DNA of 64,000 bases from Hydrogenophaga sp. Lineage in GTDB: Bacteria; Pseudomonadota; Gammaproteobacteria; Burkholderiales; Burkholderiaceae_C. Below are positions 49,659-57,456 of the stretch, one piece after another. The stretch lies in NCBI RefSeq assembly GCF_030373225.1, contig NZ_JAUCZG010000008.1, positions 62,001 through 126,000 on the forward strand, read 5' to 3'. The notes beneath the pieces were generated by a model that saw nothing but the letters and a program-made list of their open reading frames with translations, was not told the origin of the DNA and made no database searches. The translations under genes and the position numbers were made by a program. Numbering within the stretch: position 1 is the first letter of the stretch; every line of letters begins with the position of its first letter.

Positions 49659-50420
49659 TCAGGGCATGACGGAGCCGCCGTTGGGACCGAGCACCTGACC
49701 GCAATAGAAGCGCGAGAGGTCGCTGGCCAGAAACAGCGCGGTGGCAGCAATCTCTTCCGGCTCGGCCACGCGGTGCTGCGGAATCGCCAGTTCCTTCTCC
49801 ATCCACTCGGGGCTCATGTTCTGCAGCGACACCATGGCGGTGTTCACCGGGCCGGGCGCGATCGCGTTGACCCGGATGCCGTGCGGCGCGAATTCGCGCG
49901 CCAGTGAACGCGTGAGGCCGATCACGCCGGCCTTGGCGGCGCAGTAGGGCGCGAAGTTCTCGCGGCCGAGGATGCCGAGATCGGAGGCGAGGTTCACCAC
50001 CACGCCGCTGCGCTGCGCCACCATGCCGGGCAGCACGGCGCGCGCCATGAGAAAGACCGATTTGAGGTCGGTGCCCAGCAAACGGTCCCAGTCGGCCTCG
50101 GTGGTCTCCAGGAATGGCTTCTCCTGGATGATGCCGGCGTTGTTGACCAGGATGTGGATGTCGCCCACGGTGTGCAGCGCCTCCGCCACCAGGCGCTGCA
50201 CGGCTGTGCCGTCGCTCACGTCGGCGTTGATGGCCACCGCCTGGCCCCCGCCGTTCCTGATGGCCTGCACCAGCGTCGCGGCTTCCTGCGGCTGGTTCAG
50301 GTGGTTGACCACCACCGAGGCGCCCGCCTGGGCCAGCGTCAGCGCGATCGCGCGTCCGATACCGGTGGCAGCGCCCGTGACCAGAGCGGTGCGACCCGCC
50401 AGCGAGATGGCAACGCTCAT
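49659..50420 (-). CDS. SDR family oxidoreductase
   Basis: The 253-residue protein has the classical cofactor motif TGAATGIG, NNAG, and the Tyr-Lys pair in YCAAKAGV. The Asn/His after the second strand (VVNHLN) suggests NADP or NAD could be used. It is FabG-like. The start overlaps the stop of the second SDR gene by 4 bases. Confidence 0.93.
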   Translation of the reverse strand: MSVAISLAGRTALVTGAATGIGRAIALTLAQAGASVVVNHLNQPQEAATLVQAIRNGGGQAVAINADVSDGTAVQRLVAEALHTVGDIHILVNNAGIIQEKPFLETTEADWDRLLGTDLKSVFLMARAVLPGMVAQRSGVVVNLASDLGILGRENFAPYCAAKAGVIGLTRSLAREFAPHGIRVNAIAPGPVNTAMVSLQNMSPEWMEKELAIPQHRVAEPEEIAATALFLASDLSRFYCGQVLGPNGGSVMP

Positions 50421-51250
50421 GCCATCACCTCACCGTGGCTGGCCACCAGGCACTGGCCGGTGAGCGGGCGGGCACCTTCGCTGGCCAGGAACAGGAAGAC
50501 GCCGGCCAGGTCGTCGGGCGTGAGCATCTCGGCCACGGCCTGTCGCGCCAGGATCTCGCGTTCAACCTCGGCCTCGCTGCGGCCTTGCTCCTGCGCCATG
50601 GCGGTGAGCGAACGCAGCGCGGCGTCGGTGCGCACCCAGCCCGGGCAGACCGCGTTGACACGGATGCCGCGCGGGCCGAGTTCCAGTGCGAGCGAGCGTG
50701 TGAGGCCCACCACGGCGTGTTTGCTCGCGGCATAGGCCGAGAACCCCGCCACGCCGATGCGACCCCAGATCGAGCTCTGGTTGATCACGCTGGCGCCACG
50801 CGGCAGCAGCGGCAACAAGGCCTGCGTGAGCCGCACCATGGAGGTGACGTTGTTGTCGAGCAGGCCGGCCCAGCGCTCCATGGCGTCGGGCGCGGTGTCG
50901 TCCAGCGGTGTGGGGTACTCGGTGCCGGCGTTGTTCACCAGCACGTCGAGTGCGCCCCAGCGTTCCCGTACCTGCTCGACAACCGCCGCCACCTGTCGGG
51001 CGTCGGCGAGGTCACACAGGATCGAGTGGGCTTCGACAGGCTCGGCCCGAACGGAGGTGGGCTCGGCCCGAATGGAGGGGGTCTGGTCTCGTCGGATCCA
51101 GTCCAGGGTGCTGGTTGCATCGACCCGGTCGAGCAGCATCAGCCGGGCTCCCTGCGCCGCAAAGGCCCGCGCCAGCGCCAGACCGATGCCGCCGGCAGCC
51201 CCCGTGATGAGCACGGTCTTGCCCTGCAGGCCGTACGACGCGGCGCCCAT
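50417..51250 (-). CDS. SDR family oxidoreductase with in-frame repeat insertion
   Basis: The 277-residue protein has TGAAGGIG, NNAG, and YAASKHAV. After LLDRVDATSTLDWIRRD it carries an insertion (IRAEPTSVRAEPVEAHS) encoded by the dispersed repeat. The insertion falls after the adenine-binding Asp of LLLDRVD and leaves the frame open. The start at 51250 lies 1 base from the desaturase stop. The remaining fold is intact, so it is likely active. Confidence 0.9.
   Translation of the reverse strand: MGAASYGLQGKTVLITGAAGGIGLALARAFAAQGARLMLLDRVDATSTLDWIRRDQTPSIRAEPTSVRAEPVEAHSILCDLADARQVAAVVEQVRERWGALDVLVNNAGTEYPTPLDDTAPDAMERWAGLLDNNVTSMVRLTQALLPLLPRGASVINQSSIWGRIGVAGFSAYAASKHAVVGLTRSLALELGPRGIRVNAVCPGWVRTDAALRSLTAMAQEQGRSEAEVEREILARQAVAEMLTPDDLAGVFLFLASEGARPLTGQCLVASHGEVMA
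51030..51076. repeat. TTCGACAGGCTC repeat inside the SDR gene
   Basis: GCTTCGACAGGCTCGGCCCG followed by AACGGA is almost identical to the copy at 46395. A partial second copy (GCTCGGCCCGAATGGA) follows at 51061. In the SDR frame it encodes RAEPTSVRAEPVEAHS. Confidence 0.75.
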
Positions 51251-51251
51251 G

Positions 51252-52262
51252 TCAGACCGCGGTGAGGAAAGACACCCCCACCGCACCGAGGAAACCATCG
51301 GCCCGGCCCGGCGTGCCCGGCGGCTGCACGGCACCGTAGTTGCTCGCCAGCACGCGCTTGACGCGGTTGACATGAAAACTCTTGAGCAATTCGCCCACGG
51401 TGATGACCTGCGGGTAGCTGTCGGGGTAGAGCTCGCGGTGGAACGCCGGCAGGCGGTACCACGGCGCGGTGGGGCGCTCGTGGTGCGCGTTGTGGAAGCC
51501 GAAGTTGAGCCAGACCAGGTTGAACCACTTCGCATCGAGGCTGACCACATCGCTGTAGGTGTTGGCCTGCTCGTAGGCGCGGTCGCGCAGCTTGTCGGCC
51601 GGGATCGGCGTGTCGTCCATGATCGGGTAGGCGTCGTAGGTGTGCTGGAAGCAGTCGGCGAAACGCAGCACCGTCACGAAGATCAAAAAGGCCAGACAGT
51701 AGAGTGCCAGCGCCTTGAGCGACCACCAGCCCAGCAAGGCGAGTGCAGCGATGCGCACCAGCGCCACGCCGACGACCCGGCCACGGGCCTGCTTCTTCTT
51801 GTCGCCCATGAAGGGCATGGCGATCACGAAGCCGCGCATGACGAACTCCACCGCCGGGATGTAGGCCCATTCGAGTGCCAGCACCACGCGGCGCACGGCG
51901 GGGTGGGCACGCAGGAACGCCTGCGCGTCGAAGGTGATGACATCGGCGCGCTCCACGTGGTGACGCATGTGCTTGCGACGCATGTCGGCGAAGCTGGCGT
52001 AGCAGCTGCCGTTGATCCAGCTCATGAGCGTGCCCCAGCGTTCGTTGGCCTGCGGGGTGCGGAAGATGGCGTTGTGCGCGAACTCGTGGATGTAATAGGC
52101 CGACCAGACCAGTGTCTGTGCCACCAGCAGCACGCCCAGTGCGTTGATCAGCCAGCTGGCCTGACCCAGCAGGGCGATGCCCAGCGGCCAGCCGAGCACG
52201 GTGAAGCCCATGGCGGCGAGGTTCGGCCAGACGCCGTCCTCGTATCGAAAAACCGGTTTCAT
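51252..52262 (-). CDS. Membrane fatty acid desaturase/hydroxylase family protein
   Basis: The 336-residue protein has about four to six membrane segments and three His boxes: HEFAHN, KHMRHH and HNAHH. This is the di-iron centre of desaturases and alkane hydroxylases. In the operon it may hydroxylate or desaturate a small substrate rather than a lipid. It starts 76 bases after the NMT1-type binding-protein stop. Confidence 0.88.
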   Translation of the reverse strand: MKPVFRYEDGVWPNLAAMGFTVLGWPLGIALLGQASWLINALGVLLVAQTLVWSAYYIHEFAHNAIFRTPQANERWGTLMSWINGSCYASFADMRRKHMRHHVERADVITFDAQAFLRAHPAVRRVVLALEWAYIPAVEFVMRGFVIAMPFMGDKKKQARGRVVGVALVRIAALALLGWWSLKALALYCLAFLIFVTVLRFADCFQHTYDAYPIMDDTPIPADKLRDRAYEQANTYSDVVSLDAKWFNLVWLNFGFHNAHHERPTAPWYRLPAFHRELYPDSYPQVITVGELLKSFHVNRVKRVLASNYGAVQPPGTPGRADGFLGAVGVSFLTAV

Positions 52263-52338
52263 GCAAGTGCCTTCAATGGAGATCGCTGTCAGCCCAGCAC
52301 CGATGCCCGCCCGGGCACCGGTGCGTCTGCCCGGAGGC

Positions 52339-53355
52339 TTACTTGAGGCCCTTGACCAGGCTGGCGTCGAAGGTGGACTCGATCGCCGGGATCGTGGTGA
52401 TCTGGCCCTTGGCCTTGAGCAGCTCGCCGATGATCTCGCCGCTGGCGAAGTACGAGGTGGTCTCCTTGGCCTTGGTGAAGGCCTTGGGCATCTCGGCCAG
52501 CGGGATGTTGTAGACGCCGGTGAGCTGCTCCTTCACCTCGGCGGCCGTCACGCCCATGAACTTGCCGATGATCTTGTTGGCTTCGTCGGGCTTGGCTTTC
52601 ATGTAGGCCAGGCCGTCGAGGTAGGCCTGCATGACGCCGGTGATCTGGGCCGGCTTGGCCTTGATGACCTTGTCGTCGAAGACCAGCACGTCGGCGATCA
52701 GGCCGGGCGCGTTCTTCGACGAGAACACCACCTTGAACTTCTTGCCGCCGCCCTGGCCGAGGATCTGCGAGAGGCTGGGCTCGTAGGTCACGCCGATGGG
52801 CAGCTGGCCCGAGGCCATCGCCGCCGGCACGGCTTCGGGCGTCATGCTCACCGGGGTGATGTCTTTCTCGGTGAGGTTGACCGTCTTGAGGGCATACGAG
52901 AGCAGGAAGTCGGATGGCGAGAGCGGGTTGTAGCCGATCTTCTTGCCCTTGAAATCGGTCACCTTGGTGATGCTGCTGTCGGCCACGATCGCATCGCCTC
53001 CGTTGGAGTAGTCGATGGGCATGACCACCTTCATGTTGCGGCCCGCCGCCACCTGGCCGACCACCTGGTCGTAGGTCAGCATGCCGCCGTCGACTGCGCC
53101 CGAGGCGATGGCCGCCGGAATCAGCGCCGGGTCGTTGAAGACCTGCAGCGAGACCTTGAGGTTGTATTTCTTGAACAGGTCCAGCGACTCGGCGACGTAG
53201 AACGGGCCGTAGCCGATCCACACCACGGTGGCGATCTTCATCTGGGCGGGTGCCTGCGCGAACGATGAGAAAGCGGCCAGCGACAGGGCCAGGCCCAGGG
53301 CCGGCTTGAAGAAGTGGTTGCGCCGGCTGGACAGGGTGGGGGCAGAGGTTTTCAT
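52339..53355 (-). CDS. NMT1/TauA-type ABC substrate-binding protein
   Basis: The 338-residue protein has a signal peptide ending SFAQA and the NMT1/NrtA pattern: WIGYGPFYVAESLDLFKKYNL and SGAVDGGMLTYDQVV. The ATG at 53355 is preceded by a Shine-Dalgarno (GGAGC). Such receptors bind sulfonates, pyrimidine precursors or aromatic acids. No matching permease or ATPase lies in the operon. It is the first gene of the nine-gene operon. Confidence 0.92.
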   Translation of the reverse strand: MKTSAPTLSSRRNHFFKPALGLALSLAAFSSFAQAPAQMKIATVVWIGYGPFYVAESLDLFKKYNLKVSLQVFNDPALIPAAIASGAVDGGMLTYDQVVGQVAAGRNMKVVMPIDYSNGGDAIVADSSITKVTDFKGKKIGYNPLSPSDFLLSYALKTVNLTEKDITPVSMTPEAVPAAMASGQLPIGVTYEPSLSQILGQGGGKKFKVVFSSKNAPGLIADVLVFDDKVIKAKPAQITGVMQAYLDGLAYMKAKPDEANKIIGKFMGVTAAEVKEQLTGVYNIPLAEMPKAFTKAKETTSYFASGEIIGELLKAKGQITTIPAIESTFDASLVKGLK

Positions 53356-53563
53356 CAGGGGGCTCCGTGGGTTGAAAGGGCGTGCAGGAAGAAGCGATCG
53401 GTGGATCGTTCTCCCGGGCTTTTGTCCCTCCGTGGAGCCTGCGATGAGGCCGGCACACTCTCGGACCAGACACCGCGCAAACGCGGTCGGAACCCTAGTG
53501 CACCTGAATACCGAGCAGATGATCGGGCGGACCCGCAATCGCTCTTCTTGCGCCATGTTCATC

Positions 53564-53579
53564 AGCAGAAAGCGTGCCA
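53564..53579 (-). promoter_or_regulatory. Sigma-54 promoter for the nine-gene operon
   Basis: On the minus strand the sequence is TGGCACGCTTTCTGCT. It matches TGGCACG-N4-TTGCW with one mismatch and exact GG-N10-GC spacing. Predicted start is near 53553, leaving a leader of about 200 bases before the ATG at 53355. The rest of the 53356-53647 gap has no gene. Confidence 0.7.
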
Positions 53580-53604
53580 GGCTGGCGGACACCCGCTACC
53601 TGGG

Positions 53605-53627
53605 TTTGGTGCTGTTCCTGCACCAAA
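53605..53627. promoter_or_regulatory. Inverted repeat upstream of the sigma-54 promoter
   Basis: TTTGGTGC and GCACCAAA are perfect 8-base arms with a 7-base spacer. The centre lies about 60 bases upstream of the predicted start. It has the form of an activator site. The arms are in the reverse order from the enteric NtrC consensus (TGCACC...GGTGCA), so a different activator is possible. Confidence 0.5.
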
Positions 53628-53647
53628 AGCAGTTGGTCGGCGGCCTG

Positions 53648-54202
53648 TCAGCGGCGCCTGGGTGCCTCGCCTTGCCCCGTGTTGGTGCGGCGGGCGCGGG
53701 CCTTGGGTGCGGGCTGGGCCGGCTGCGTGTCGGATGGCGCCGGCAGCAGGGGAACGAAGGGCGCACGCGCGTCGTCGGCCAGTCCCTGGGTCAGGGTTTC
53801 GAGGATCTCGATCAGCTGGTGGCGCTGCGTGAGCGTGAGCGGCGAGAGCAGCCGCTGGTACGCCTGTTCGGCCGGGCCGCGGGCCTGTTGCAGCAGCTTC
53901 TTGCCGGCCGCAGTGAGCACCACGGCCATCTGGCGGCGGCTGTGCTCGGACAGGCGCCGCTCGATCAACCCGCGCTCTTCAAGGCCCTTGCAGACCCGCA
54001 TGACGGTGACCTTGTCGAAGGCCAGTGCACGTGCCAGCCGGGTCTGGTCCAGGCCCGGTTCGCTGGACAGCACCGTGAGCACCCCGTACTGTGCCGGCGT
54101 CAGCCCCACACTGGCGCAGGCGTTCTCGAACACCGCCGCCGAAATCTGGTGGGTGCGGCGCAGGAGGAAGCCAGGGCGCTGGTACAGGTCTTTGAGGGTC
54201 AT
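53648..54202 (-). CDS. MarR family transcriptional regulator
   Basis: The 184-residue protein has the winged helix with LTPAQYGVLTVLSSEPGLDQTRLARALAFDKVTVMRVCKGLEERG spread over residues 34-80. The wing holds ERRLSEHSRRQ. A basic C-terminal tail (KARARRTN) may aid DNA binding. It is divergent from the Bug receptor/monooxygenase pair and probably represses it until an aromatic or related ligand binds. Confidence 0.93.
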   Translation of the reverse strand: MTLKDLYQRPGFLLRRTHQISAAVFENACASVGLTPAQYGVLTVLSSEPGLDQTRLARALAFDKVTVMRVCKGLEERGLIERRLSEHSRRQMAVVLTAAGKKLLQQARGPAEQAYQRLLSPLTLTQRHQLIEILETLTQGLADDARAPFVPLLPAPSDTQPAQPAPKARARRTNTGQGEAPRRR

Positions 54203-54255
54203 GACGTGCTCGGAAACTCGGGATTCTACGAATGGCGATCACCGTCCGTCACTTT

Positions 54256-54276
54256 CATAATGGTCAGCATGCTAAC
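54256..54276 (+). promoter_or_regulatory. Promoter and probable MarR operator
   Basis: A -10-like CATAAT (54256-54261) is followed at once by GTCAGCATGCTAAC (54263-54276), a 14-base palindrome with one mismatch pair. The site would cover the transcription start. It is the likely operator of the divergent MarR gene. Confidence 0.55.
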
Positions 54277-54291
54277 GATAGGAGACTTTGC

Positions 54292-55299
54292 ATGACACGC
54301 TCGACAACGCCGGGTGCGCCGTCGCACCGGCCCCTGGCCTCCCGCACGCGCCGTGGTTTGCTGGCGCTTGCCGTGCTCGCCGGCACCGGTCTGGCCCAGG
54401 CCCAGACGACGGACGCGCCCTTGCGCCTCATCGTGCCGTTCACGCCCGGCACCGGCATCGACCTGATCGCACGCACCATCGGTCCCAAACTCTCGGAGCG
54501 GCTCAAGCGCCCGGTGGTGGTGGACAACCGCGCCGGCGCCTCGGGCAACATCGGCACCGAGGCCGTGGTGCGCGCCGCGCCCGATGGCAACACCCTGCTG
54601 GTGAGCGTGAACACGCTGGTGATGAACCGCAGCCTCTACCCGGCGTCCACCTTCGACCCGCTGCGCGACCTCACGCCGGTGGGCCTGACCAGCTGGGGCC
54701 AGCTGATGCTGGTGACCCACCCCAGGACCGGCTTCAAGACCGCCGCCGACCTGGTGGAGGCCGCGCGCCGCGCGCCCGGCAAGCTCAACTACGCTTCGCC
54801 CGGCGTGGGCACGCCGCACCACTTGTCGATGGAGCTGTTCAAGAACACCAGCAAGAGCTTCATCACCCACATCCCCTACCGAGGCACCGGCCCGGCCCTC
54901 ACCGACATGATCGGCGGCCAGGTGGATGCCATGTTCCTGCCGATCCACGTGGCGCTGCCGCAGGTTCGCAGCGGGCGCCTGGTGGCGCTGGCCATCGGCA
55001 GCGACAAGCGCCACGCGCTGCTGCCCGATGTGCCCACACTCACCGAGTCGCGCACCGGCGAGGTGAACGTGGACATGTGGTACGGCGTGTTCGCGCCCAA
55101 GGGGCTGGCCCCGGCCATGGTGGCCATGCTCAACCGCGAGATCAACGACATCCTGGGCAGCGAGGAGGTGAAGAAGGCCTTCTCGGCGCAGGGCATGGAC
55201 CCGGGCACCGGCACGCCCGAGGCCTTCGGCCAGCTGGTGCAGAAAGACGCGCAGCGTTGGGCAGACCTCATCAAGGCGCAGAACATCAAACCGGAGTGA
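54292..55299 (+). CDS. Bug-type (TctC) substrate-binding protein
   Basis: The 335-residue protein has a signal region ending TGLAQAQ and the Bug pattern LRLIVPFTPGTGIDLIART and NRAGASGNIG. The ATG at 54292 has a Shine-Dalgarno (AGGAGA). It precedes the FAD monooxygenase by 2 bases, so it probably binds that enzyme's substrate. No TctAB partner is in the window. Confidence 0.94.
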   Translation: MTRSTTPGAPSHRPLASRTRRGLLALAVLAGTGLAQAQTTDAPLRLIVPFTPGTGIDLIARTIGPKLSERLKRPVVVDNRAGASGNIGTEAVVRAAPDGNTLLVSVNTLVMNRSLYPASTFDPLRDLTPVGLTSWGQLMLVTHPRTGFKTAADLVEAARRAPGKLNYASPGVGTPHHLSMELFKNTSKSFITHIPYRGTGPALTDMIGGQVDAMFLPIHVALPQVRSGRLVALAIGSDKRHALLPDVPTLTESRTGEVNVDMWYGVFAPKGLAPAMVAMLNREINDILGSEEVKKAFSAQGMDPGTGTPEAFGQLVQKDAQRWADLIKAQNIKPE

Positions 55300-55301
55300 G
55301 C

Positions 55302-56546
55302 ATGTCTGATCAAACCGCGATCGCGGTGGTGGGTGGCGGCATTGCCGGGTTGGCGTTTGCGCTGGCCTTGCACCAGCGGGGCATGGCCTGCGATGTGTAC
55401 GAGGGCGTGGCCGACGTCAAGGAGCTGGGGGTGGGCATCACCTTGCTGCCGCACGCCATGGAGGAGCTCACGGCACTGGGCCTGCTGCCGCAGCTGGAGG
55501 CGGTGGGCATTGAAAACCGCGAGAGCGTGTTCTTCAACCGCTTCGGTCAGCGTGTGTATGCAGAGGCGCGCGGGCGCCACGCCGGTTACGCCGTGCCCGA
55601 ACTGGGCATCCACCGCGGCAAGCTGCACCGCATCCTGTTCGAGGCCGCGCTGCAGCGCCTGGGACCGCAGCGGGTGCACACCGGCTTCCGCTGCCAGGCG
55701 ATCGAGCAGGACGACGAGGGTGTCACGCTGTACTTTGCCGACAACGCGCAGGGGCCGGTGGCGCCGGTGCGCGCGGCGTGGGTGGTGGCCTGCGATGGTG
55801 TGAATTCGGCCATCCGCAAACATTTCTACCCGGATGACCAGGTGTGTTTCGCCGGCATCAACACCTGGCGTGGCACCACGGTGCACAAGCCCATCCTGGG
55901 CGGCAAGAGCTACATCCGGGTCGGCTCGATCGACACCGGCAAGATGGTGATCTACCCCATCGTGGACGACGTGGACGGCCAGGGCAACCAGCTCATCAAC
56001 TGGGTGGCCGAGATCCGCGACAGCGAAGCGCGCATGAACGACTGGAACCGCCCGGGGCGCATCGAAGACTTCCTGCCCACCTTTGCCGACTGGCGTTTCG
56101 ACTGGCTCGACGTGCCCGCGTTGATCGGCTCGGCCGGGCAGGTGTTCGAGTACCCCATGGTCGACAAGGACGCGCTGCCACGCTGGAGTTTCGAGCGCGT
56201 CACCCTGATGGGCGACGCCGCCCACCCCATGTACCCCCGCGGCTCCAACGGCTCGGCGCAGGCGCTCATCGACGCCCGCACCCTGGCCGACGCCATCGCT
56301 GCCGGACGGCAGGCCGGTGGCGACCTGCGCGAAGCCCTGCAGCGCTACCAGGCTGCGCGCCTGCCCGCCACCGCCCGCGTGGTGCAGACCAACCGCACCC
56401 TGCCGCCGGACTTCATCATCATGAAGGCCGACGAACTCAGTGGCGGGCAGCCGTTCGCCAACATCGACGACCTGATCAGCCAGGACGAACTGCGCGCGAT
56501 TTCCGACAACTACAAGCAGATCGCGGGTTTTGCGCTGAAGGCCTGA
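55302..56546 (+). CDS. FAD-dependent aromatic monooxygenase (PhzS/salicylate-hydroxylase-like)
   Basis: The 414-residue protein has the dinucleotide motif VGGGIAGL near the N-terminus and the DG motif in ACDGVNSAIR. The GD motif is in LMGDAAHPMYPRGSNGSAQ. This is a group A flavoprotein monooxygenase. PRGSNGSAQ is typical of PhzS-like members. It likely hydroxylates an aromatic or N-heteroaromatic acid. It is under the MarR operator. Confidence 0.9.
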   Translation: MSDQTAIAVVGGGIAGLAFALALHQRGMACDVYEGVADVKELGVGITLLPHAMEELTALGLLPQLEAVGIENRESVFFNRFGQRVYAEARGRHAGYAVPELGIHRGKLHRILFEAALQRLGPQRVHTGFRCQAIEQDDEGVTLYFADNAQGPVAPVRAAWVVACDGVNSAIRKHFYPDDQVCFAGINTWRGTTVHKPILGGKSYIRVGSIDTGKMVIYPIVDDVDGQGNQLINWVAEIRDSEARMNDWNRPGRIEDFLPTFADWRFDWLDVPALIGSAGQVFEYPMVDKDALPRWSFERVTLMGDAAHPMYPRGSNGSAQALIDARTLADAIAAGRQAGGDLREALQRYQAARLPATARVVQTNRTLPPDFIIMKADELSGGQPFANIDDLISQDELRAISDNYKQIAGFALKA

Positions 56547-56571
56547 GGGAGTGCCAGGCGGGTAGCGGGAG

Positions 56572-56593
56572 GCCTGCACCACCCTGTGCAGGC
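56572..56593 (+). terminator. Hairpin after the monooxygenase gene, no T-run
   Basis: GCCTGCAC pairs with GTGCAGGC around a 6-base loop, 25 bases past the stop. No T-run follows. It may be a weak or Rho-assisted terminator. Confidence 0.3.
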
Positions 56594-56685
56594 GCCAGGG
56601 AGTCGGTGGTCCAGCCCACAGACAAGACCCGGCTGTTCATGCATCATGAAACCATGTCCATGCCGTTCCCGGCGCAGCAGCGCCC

Positions 56686-57456
56686 GTGCAAAGTTTGAGC
56701 GCGGCCCCCCCGGCAAGGAGCCTGCGCGTGCTGACCGTCAACATCCACAAGGGTTTTGACGTTTTCAACACCCGGTTCGTGCTGCACGAACTGCGCGAGG
56801 CGGTGCGCGCCGTGCGCAGCGATGTGGTGTTCCTGCAGGAAGTGGAAGGTGCCACCGGCGCACGCGCCGCAGCGTCGGCGGGCGCGCAGTACGAGTTCCT
56901 GGCCGACGCCATCTGGCCCGACCACGCCTACGGGCGCAACGCGGTGGCCGAGGGACTGGACCATGGCAACGCGGTGCTGTCGCGCTATCCGGTGCTGCGC
57001 AGCTTCAACCACGACATCTCGGTGCCGGGCGTGGAGCCGCGGGGCCTGCTGCACTGCGAGCTGGCCCTGCCTGGCGACCAGCCCGCGCTGCACGTGATGT
57101 GCGTGCACCTGGGGCTGCGCGAAGCGCACCGCAGCCATCAGCTGGCGCGCCTGTGCGAAACCGTGCAGTCCGACGTGCCGGCCGCGGCGCCCCTGGTGGT
57201 GGCGGGTGACTTCAACGACTGGCGCTCGCGCGCCGACGCACAACTCGAGGCCAGCGGCCTGCGCGAAGTGTTTCGCCAGGCGCATGGCCAGCATGCACGC
57301 AGTTTCCCGGCCCGCTGGCCACTGCTGCGGCTGGACCGCATCTATGTGCGCGGTGTCGCCAGCGCGCTGCCGGTGCCCATGCCGCGGCGACCCTGGGCCC
57401 AGCTGTCGGACCACGCCCCGGTGGCTGCTGCGATCGAGTTGCGGGAGCCGGCGTGA
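56686..57456 (+). CDS. ybhP: Endonuclease/exonuclease/phosphatase family protein (YbhP-like)
   Basis: The 256-residue protein has the EEP motifs: TVNIHKGFD, FLQEVEG, GDFNDWRS and SDHAPV. The start is a GTG at 56686 or a TTG at 56695; neither has a strong ribosome site. It is followed by clsB and ybhN in the same order as the E. coli ybhPON cluster. Its substrate is unknown. Confidence 0.85.
   Translation: MQSLSAAPPARSLRVLTVNIHKGFDVFNTRFVLHELREAVRAVRSDVVFLQEVEGATGARAAASAGAQYEFLADAIWPDHAYGRNAVAEGLDHGNAVLSRYPVLRSFNHDISVPGVEPRGLLHCELALPGDQPALHVMCVHLGLREAHRSHQLARLCETVQSDVPAAAPLVVAGDFNDWRSRADAQLEASGLREVFRQAHGQHARSFPARWPLLRLDRIYVRGVASALPVPMPRRPWAQLSDHAPVAAAIELREPA

Noticed and set aside
53605-53627. 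Calling the inverted repeat an NtrC site
   Set aside because: The arms are GGTGC...GCACC, the reverse of the enteric NtrC order.
54232-54291. Upstream start of the Bug receptor at 54232
   Set aside because: It would place the operator and -10 element inside the coding region. The ATG at 54292 has a strong ribosome site and begins the signal peptide.
56572-56593. Confident intrinsic terminator after the monooxygenase
   Set aside because: The hairpin has no T-run, so it is kept only as a low-confidence feature.
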